Below, one piece after another: positions 58,177-64,000 of a stretch of 64,000 nucleotides of DNA. Location of the stretch: positions 1,240,001 through 1,304,000 of the forward strand of contig JAGTXZ010000019.1 in assembly GCA_018398575.1 (NCBI GenBank). Direction: 5' to 3'. The position numbers and the translations under genes were made by a program. Numbering within the stretch: position 1 is the first letter of the stretch; each line of letters opens with the position of its first letter. The DNA comes from Ampelomyces quisqualis (taxonomy: Eukaryota; Ascomycota; Dothideomycetes; Pleosporales; Phaeosphaeriaceae). Under the pieces are notes generated by a model. It saw nothing but the letters and a program-made list of their open reading frames with translations. It was not told the origin of the DNA and did not search any database.

Positions 58177-59349
58177 ATGCATCCACAGACAACTGCCTTC
58201 GTTCCGAGACAGATGTCCCCACATCTCATCAAATATCAACTCGACACGGGGCTTCGATGTGGCAACCTCACGCAAACCAAGATCTTGGCGCACTGTTTAC
58301 GACAACATACATCAGGTATTGCATCGACAGAGGCGGAACGATCGTTACACAGTGCCGTCATTGTGGGCCTCGATGCTGAGTGGTTCGAGTACGATCCGTC
58401 CTACATCACGGAACTCGGGATTTCCATTCTACTACCCGAAAAAGTGAATGCTACCATTGTTAACTGGCTCTCTCCCTGGAAAGTCATTGCAAGCTTGTTG
58501 AATTTACACGTGCGCATCAGGCCCAACGCGCATCTCGTCAACTCCGAGCTATGCCCCGGTAATCCCGACAAGTTCCAGTTCGGCAAAACATCATTCGTTC
58601 ATGTCGACCAGGCTCGAAGGCTACTGCGCGACGCGTTTGTGCAATTCAGCGAGCATGGTGAGCCTCGACCTATCATCTTCGTCGGACATGCCGTGGACAA
58701 CGACATCGCCGTCATAAAGCAGCGATTCGGCCTCGACATAGAGGCCCTGGGCGTGGTTGTTGCCGTGATTGACACGCAAGTGCTGGCAGTGGAATCTGGA
58801 CTCATCGCGAGAGCGAAGAAGATACGACTTTGCAACCTGATAGGGAAGTATGGCATCTCAGAAGAGTACCTTCACAACGCAGGAAACGACACTGTGTGTA
58901 CCATGATTGCAGCCATTCTAATGGCTGCCAACAGTGCGAAGGTCGATCACTCCACGTCGTATCAGGAGCTCAAATACTATGCGCAATCACATGCCGGCAA
59001 CGCCATGAAGCCTCACGGTATACCTAGGTTCTGCACAAAGTGCGGCTCGACCAAGCACGACTCAAACACTTGCAGTGCCACCGTAATCTGTGATTACTGC
59101 ATGGCAACCCCGTTCCTCATCCGGAAGGCCAAAACGCACAAGACTGACAAGTGTCGCGAAGCGATCAAATATGCTATGCTCGCCAAAGAAGAGCCAAGTC
59201 CTCAAATCAAGGTCATAGTCCATCGATTCCCATGCCCCTGCTCCTTGTGCATCGAGTCGACAGATCCAAAGCGGCATGAAGTAGAGTACGCCTATAGCCA
59301 CCTGGAGCAGGATTGCATATACAAGGGGCGAGAAGAGTCTGCTAAGTGA
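58177..59349 (+). CDS. DEDDh nuclease-like protein with CCHC zinc knuckle
   Basis: 390 residues, single exon. The four acidic positions and the general base of DEDDh 3'-5' exonucleases are visible: Asp66 and Glu68 in GLDAEWF, Asp174 or Asp176 in FVGHAVDNDIAVI, and His233 with Asp238 in LHNAGNDTVCTM. This resembles the Gfd2/YDR514C group of fungal DEDDh-like proteins. After the domain, CTKCGSTKHDSNTC (286-299) fits the C-x2-C-x4-H-x4-C zinc knuckle of RNA-binding proteins. More paired cysteines follow (ICDYC, CPCSLC). RNA is the most likely target by inference. An alternative start is the in-frame Met13 (58213). Confidence 0.75.
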   Translation: MHPQTTAFVPRQMSPHLIKYQLDTGLRCGNLTQTKILAHCLRQHTSGIASTEAERSLHSAVIVGLDAEWFEYDPSYITELGISILLPEKVNATIVNWLSPWKVIASLLNLHVRIRPNAHLVNSELCPGNPDKFQFGKTSFVHVDQARRLLRDAFVQFSEHGEPRPIIFVGHAVDNDIAVIKQRFGLDIEALGVVVAVIDTQVLAVESGLIARAKKIRLCNLIGKYGISEEYLHNAGNDTVCTMIAAILMAANSAKVDHSTSYQELKYYAQSHAGNAMKPHGIPRFCTKCGSTKHDSNTCSATVICDYCMATPFLIRKAKTHKTDKCREAIKYAMLAKEEPSPQIKVIVHRFPCPCSLCIESTDPKRHEVEYAYSHLEQDCIYKGREESAK

Positions 59350-59831
59350 TCTTTAACTTCTTGAGATGATATGGGTCTTCGAAGGCTTCGATTTCGCGGT
59401 CGTTAGTGCTCACATATGAATAGAAAAAGTCTCCTTGGAAGAATTTGCAACTCACCCAAATGGGAAAGCCAGAAGTGACGGATCGAATTTCCCAACTAGC
59501 GGGTGTCAAGGCCTAACAGTTTGGGGTTGTAAATCATAGTTAGTGAATACTGAAGCACATGTTTATTACCCTGCCATTGAGTGCGCGCTGAAGATTTGGA
59601 CACTATTGCGAATACTGCATGACGGGAATTGCTGTGCATGACGGGGATTGCTGTGCATAAAGCAATTAATAATGAGTTTAGCAACAAGTTCTTGAAAAAC
59701 AGGCTCCATATGCGTTTGACCTGTAATCGCTTTCGTTGAAAGTACGAAATTTCCCAACTACGCGACATCATTGCCCTGGGTATGCCATCTCAAATCCTCT
59801 AGCCCCAACTATGATTCTGCAAACTACGCCC
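59350..59831. other. Intergenic between converging genes
   Basis: Includes a short direct duplication (TGACGGGAATTGCTGTGCA and TGACGGGGATTGCTGTGCA, near 59,620 and 59,640). No gene recognised. Confidence 0.45.
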
Positions 59832-62800
59832 CTAACCTCTCCCAAACCCACCGCGACCCCATCCGTCGCCGCCACCCCTTCGACGGTGACCTCGCCCACC
59901 GCCACGGCCGCGACTAAGGTTACGCCCATGATTGCTACTTCCACCTCCACTTACCTGCGACATGTTGCTGCTGTCATTGTTGTTATCCCATCGGTTGTCG
60001 CGTCCCCGCTCATGCCCGCGTCCGCCTCTTCCACCGCGCTGTTGATGAGGCTGGAATCCATTGTTTAGATTCGCGTGACCAGCCTGATGAAGCACAGTCT
60101 CATTCCGCGTGTCACCAGGTGGGAACGACATTCTGCCTGCCAACGTGTTATTTTGGTCTGCGTGTGGGCCGGTAGGTGGCGCAACGCTACGCTGTGAATG
60201 TGTTGCTCCTCCAAACAGGGGGTTATACTGGCGTTGAGATGCACCGTAACTGGAGTTCATATCGCCAGCACTAGATCCAATATCTAGCGGACCATGTAAA
60301 AATTGGTGGTGGTACGTGCAATTGGATTTCGTGCAGCGGCCATCATCTATCTCCTTGAAACATTGCTTTGTCAGATTTCGGTTTGTGTGTCCCTGGCTCG
60401 TCTGTGCATGCTGACCCTGAAAGGCGCTGCCAGAGGCATGGTCGATGAGCATAGCGTCATCTTGTTCCGCCCCATAGGAATACTGGTGCTGGAAATGACA
60501 ATTGCTCCTCGTGCATCGTCCGCCATCCTGCTCATTTCGACATGGCACCTTCTTCCTGGGTCGCTGCTGCCTGTCCTGCACAGTAGCAAGGGGGACAGGT
60601 ACGCTTGCAGGCAAGTGGGTGTCGGGAGGGTGTTTGTAGGGACAGTCGGAGGTTCTACATTGCTCGAATTGTTCGATATTCCGGCAAATGATCGATGCTC
60701 GTTTGTCCACACGATCAGCCATGACTAGACCGTGTCCTACGCCACTAGAGCGGGCTGAATCTACTACTACTGGGCCGTGGCTGAATCTGCATCCATCACC
60801 GAACCTACACGAGCCATTTTTCATCATCTCCCAGCATGGCTTAGCGGGTCGGCCTGTAGTTCCAGAGGGAGGCACGTTGGTGTCGATAGTTGTAGCATAC
60901 TTCGTTGACGATGCTGGAGCCGGCACATACGAGTCGGCATCTGGGTAAATTGACATCGGACTGTCAAGGTCAGGATACACCACGTTGCTACCCGGCAAAC
61001 CGCCTTGAGCGACAACATCATCGTCACACGATGACTGTAACCCTTGTGAACTACCTATATAAGGCATCGGTGGTGTGACATCTGTGATCACTATTTTGGG
61101 GCCTCGGAAGTTCGATGAATGATTAATCGAAGATGCACCGTCGTGTCCTGGAACGAACAAAGTTGCATCTAGATCAAGGCTCACGGTGGCTTGAGAGGGT
61201 TGTATGCTGTGCGAGCCATCGTCCGTTGTTTGAGAAGGGTCCAACATCGTTCCATGTCTTGCCGACTTCTTCAGGTCGTTCGCCGCTTCCTGCAACCTTT
61301 GGTAAACGTCAGTGACAGCCAAGCTTAGACTCGACAACGAAGTGTCCGATTGGTACGGCAACAACCCGCACATCAATCGATGAAGCGCAGTCGGACTCCA
61401 GCCAGTCTTCAGAAGTTCTTGAGGTGTGGATCCCCACAGGTCCAGTGTCAGTATGTATACCTGGGCCGCCACAGTCGTCTCGACCTCGAATTCGAGAGCG
61501 AAGTCGGGATCATTAAAAAGATCGTGTGGAAGTAAGCGGAGAAGAGTGATACTGTTCTCACGCCAGATCTTGGCCAAACCATCGAGACAAGACTGCTTGG
61601 AGGGTATCTCTGTCTCTGTGGTCAGGGCCAACGTGCCGTCATGCTTCCGATTGCGCAAGGTCTGAATGCCTGCGTTGTGGCGCTTCAGCTTCGCCCGCAA
61701 TTCAGCACGCCTTGCATTGTTGGGCTCTGCCTGCTTAGTCTGTAACGCACGAAGCTTCGCGACCTCTTTTTCAAAATTGTGCTGTAATTGGGTTGTCCTC
61801 ACTGTCCATTGCTCTTCCAGTTTTCCCTCGCATAGATCTGCTGCCTTGCCCATGTCGTCTTTGAACTTTGCCGACAATGTGGCAATTTCATTTTTGTGTT
61901 TTGCCGACAGGGCAGCGATGTCGTCCTTCAGCTTCTGCTCTGCAAGATGCCGAGCCTTTCTCTCTTCAGCGAGATCGACTTCAAGCTCTTTCGCCCTAAC
62001 TATGTCTGACTGTGCTGTTCCCTCATCCGGGAGATCCGCTCTGGAGTTCAGCCGGATGTTGTAATCAATGAGCTTTTCTTCCTTCGTATTGATGATTGCC
62101 TTGTATTCGTCACCTATGCGCGTGAGCTTGGCCTGAAGATCTCGATTGTCTTTCAGAGCAAGCTCCAGAGGATCAAGAGATGCGGCTAGGTCCTCTTCGC
62201 GACAACCTGTGGGCATCAGTAATCTCTCGATAGCATCAGTGGCAGTTGCCAGAGGTACATGTTGGTAGAGATTCGATGAGGACCGGATTTTGCTGCGAAC
62301 GAGAGCAAGTGATTCTGTCATAAGCCCTAGATGACGCAGAACGTGACGCCAAGTCGTATCCTGATGGAGATACTGGTGAAGACGTTTGATAGGTCCCTCT
62401 AGTGCCTTGAGTTCCTGTGTAGTCATGTCTCTTCCAGATCCAACAGAGGCTTGTATCAAGTTCAGTTCAGCATATACTCGTCTGTACTGGGCGGCGAAGA
62501 GTGCGGAGGCATATAGATTGTTGTCGGACTCGGCCACTACGTCTCGAGCGACGATGCGCAATAATCTGGAGCTCTGCTTGATGTTCTCGAAGGTCATGCC
62601 ATATTTAGATCTCCTGATCAAGTTCCCCGACTCCTTTAAAATGATTCCTTGCTCGTGGTCGGTCAGAGGTGAAAGTCTAGAGCTCTTCCGACGACGGGTT
62701 TCGTTTGCGAGAAACAGCTCCGCCATTTTCTGCATGTCATTAGTCCCTCAACATCTGTATAGTTTCCGTCTACCTACTTCTGTGTCATGCTCACTTTGGT

Positions 62801-63028
62801 GATGCCGCGTTTTCTTGGCCGATCGATTCTCGTCTGAATCGTGCTGCTCCTAATGTTGCATGTCAGAGAGTAATGCAGAATCGACTTGGTATAGCTTACA
62901 CTGTCAGAGCTAGCTTTTGAAACAGCGGGTCTCTTGCGCTTCGTCAATTGAAGTGGCTGAGACAAAGGCGCAGTTCCCGAAGTGAGTTGTGGTTTGGCTT
63001 CGGCGACTGACCGGGCGATGCCGGACAT
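59832..63028 (-). CDS. Large protein with coiled coil, four CCCH zinc fingers and RGG tail
   Basis: Three exons, 63028-62900, 62849-62778 and 62729-59832, with introns of 50 and 48 bp, encode 1032 residues. I chose the donor GTAGGT at 62777 because a GTGAGC donor 17 bases earlier breaks the frame. The N-terminus has basic clusters (KRKRP, KKTRHH). A helical domain (about 70-250) and a charged coiled coil (about 260-430) follow. Near the C-terminus are four C-x7/8-C-x4/5-C-x3-H fingers: CWEMMKNGSCRFGDGCRFSH, CRNIEQFEQCRTSDCPYKH, CRNEQDGGRCTRSNCHFQH and CFKEIDDGRCTKSNCTYHH. An RGG-rich end (RGGRGGRGHERGRD, GRGRGGGRGHRRRGGG) completes it. CCCH plus RGG points to RNA binding. I do not recognise a named orthologue. 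Confidence 0.8.
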
Positions 63029-63581
63029 GTTGAACCGCAGGGAGCGAACTAAAACCTGTCGCGTCCGTTCGCCGAAATATGTATGGATGGTGCGGGAATC
63101 AGAACACTAGTGTAGCTTGCAGACCGGATGAGATATCGAAGATGGGCAAATGAATGAAACGACGCAAAGCAGAACGAAGATGAGGGTGCTGATAGCTGTA
63201 CGCGCGACCAAGAGGGGAACAAACGAAGGAACAAACGAAGGAACAAAGAGCTGGGCGTCCGGGGAGCGGCAGACAATGAACAATGGATCGATTCGCCATG
63301 CTTTCGTTGAGTAAGGCAACAAGGCCGTTGTCCAACGAGACAGTGTTTTGATTTGAGCAGATGGCTGATGAGTCGTGTCGAGTCGACGGCACGATGGGGC
63401 GTCTTCGGCAGTTGTCCGGGGTGTAGCCCGATCGGGACTAGCGCGAGGTGATGGGGCCTCTTCGGCAGATGCCCGGGGCGTAGCCTGATCAGCACTAGCG
63501 CGTGGTCAGTCAGCATCCCGTGATGAAGGCGGGAAGCGCCTCGCAGCCATTATTATTATACTCGACGGCCAGTACCGCAAG
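63029..63581. promoter_or_regulatory. Divergent promoter region with 57-bp duplication
   Basis: Lies between the CCCH gene (-) and the Zn2Cys6 gene (+). Two direct copies of a 57-bp unit (63393-63449 and 63450-63506; GATGGGGCSTCTTCGGCAG...ACTAGCGCG) are adjacent and contain CCGGGG cores. An AACAAACGAAGG repeat lies near 63,220-63,245. CGG-type triplets are potential Zn2Cys6 sites. Confidence 0.6.
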
Positions 63582-64000
63582 ATGCGCAATCCGGTCGCAT
63601 GCGTTTCCTGTCGGTCAGCTAAGCAGCGATGTCTCAACGCCCAGGACGGACAGCCATGTAACCGATGCAAGACGACGGGGCGCGGCTGTGTCTACCCACA
63701 GCCAGGCACCTCCAGCCTGCATAGACAACCCAAACGACCGCGCGTGTCCTTGTCTCAACAAGTCGTGCAAACTGATGCTCACGTGCCGAGCGACATCAGC
63801 GGCGACACGCAGCCCGCGCCCGCGCCCGCGCCCTCGCCGACGCCCTCGGCAGCGCAACAGCTCGACGGCGTGGACGCCTTCGAGCTGCTCACGGACGAGG
63901 TCAAGAACAGCTACCTGCGCTGCTCGTACAAATGGAGCTTCCACCACACGCCGACGCTGCTGCTGCGCATCCGCGACCGCACGCTGGAGCCGTGGATGGC
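63582..64000 (+). CDS. Zn2Cys6 transcription factor, N-terminal part
   Basis: From the ATG at 63582 the frame is open to the window edge (139 codons, truncated). The DNA-binding domain starts almost at once: ACVSCRSAKQRC, eight residues, then CNRCKTTGRGC, giving C-x2-C-x6-C-x8-C-x2-C-x6-C, the binuclear zinc cluster. A linker with basic residues (QPKRPRV), a proline/alanine stretch (PAPAPAPSPTP) and the beginning of a helical region (FELLTDEVKNSYLRCSYKW) follow. No regulated pathway can be inferred because the neighbours are unrelated and the middle homology region is outside the window. Confidence 0.9.
   Translation, partial: MRNPVACVSCRSAKQRCLNAQDGQPCNRCKTTGRGCVYPQPGTSSLHRQPKRPRVSLSQQVVQTDAHVPSDISGDTQPAPAPAPSPTPSAAQQLDGVDAFELLTDEVKNSYLRCSYKWSFHHTPTLLLRIRDRTLEPWM

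Noticed and set aside
59736..60068. Plus-strand open frame rich in Thr/Ala/Pro
   Set aside because: It is the antisense reading of the RGG tail of the CCCH-finger gene.
62730..62794. Alternative GTGAGC donor for the second intron of the CCCH-finger gene
   Set aside because: It leaves the exons out of frame with the long third exon; the GTAGGT donor 17 bases downstream restores the frame.

Overview
This is genomic DNA of a filamentous ascomycete (Pezizomycotina; Dothideomycetes is the best guess, but that is inference). Evidence: spliced genes with 44-68 bp introns carrying GTRNGT donors, CTRAC-like branch sites and YAG acceptors; typical fungal housekeeping genes (proteasome alpha subunit, LUC7, GPI16, an URN1-like WW/FF protein, a PRM10/ThrE-like protein); and a sharp AT-rich compartment that looks like transposon DNA destroyed by repeat-induced point mutation (RIP).

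Bases 1 to about 24,121 are AT-rich with no intact gene. Long former reading frames can still be followed without frameshifts, broken only by TAG/TAA. They include a SNF2-like helicase on the minus strand (about 2.2-4.9 kb), a Plavaka/KDZ-like transposase on the plus strand (about 13.8-16.1 kb) and two unrecognised plus-strand frames (18.3-19.05 and 20.7-21.4 kb). Several tandem arrays with exact periods (171, 101, 147, 134, about 89 and 172 bp) lie between them. The mutational signature is unusually clean: YCR and YGR trinucleotides (TCA, TCG, CCA, CCG and complements) are almost absent, while ACA, GCA, ACG and GCG are common. The signature stops abruptly at about 24.12 kb, next to a cluster of ACACCGC/GCGGTGT motifs.

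Bases 24.4-30 kb form a transitional accessory zone: a cysteine-containing type II membrane protein, a small membrane protein whose frame is cut by a stop that fits one RIP-type C-to-T change, an alpha/beta hydrolase, and a frameshifted FAD-monooxygenase relic.

Bases 30.6-64 kb are gene-rich. In order: PRM10-like transporter (+), wax-synthase/MBOAT-type acyltransferase (-), disordered protein with a C-terminal Cys/His motif (-), proteasome subunit PRE9/PSMA4 (-) head-to-head with the URN1-like splicing factor (+), two head-to-head aspartic-protease paralogues (one with a DPG instead of DTG active-site motif), LUC7 (-) head-to-head with GPI16 (+) across a promoter with three TCACGTG boxes spaced exactly 23 bp, a membrane-anchored protein possibly of acetoacetate-decarboxylase fold (-), a BIM1/X325-type copper-binding GPI protein (-), a coiled-coil protein (-) with a 33-bp minisatellite upstream, a DEDDh-nuclease-like protein with a CCHC zinc knuckle (+), a four-CCCH zinc-finger RGG protein (-), and the start of a Zn2Cys6 transcription factor that runs off the window (+).

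The genes do not form one pathway or a biosynthetic cluster. The strongest unusual signals are the YCR-restricted mutation signature and its sharp edge, possible leakage into the neighbouring small gene, the diverged protease pair, and the periodic E-box promoter. All splice models come from reading the sequence by eye and have no transcript support here.
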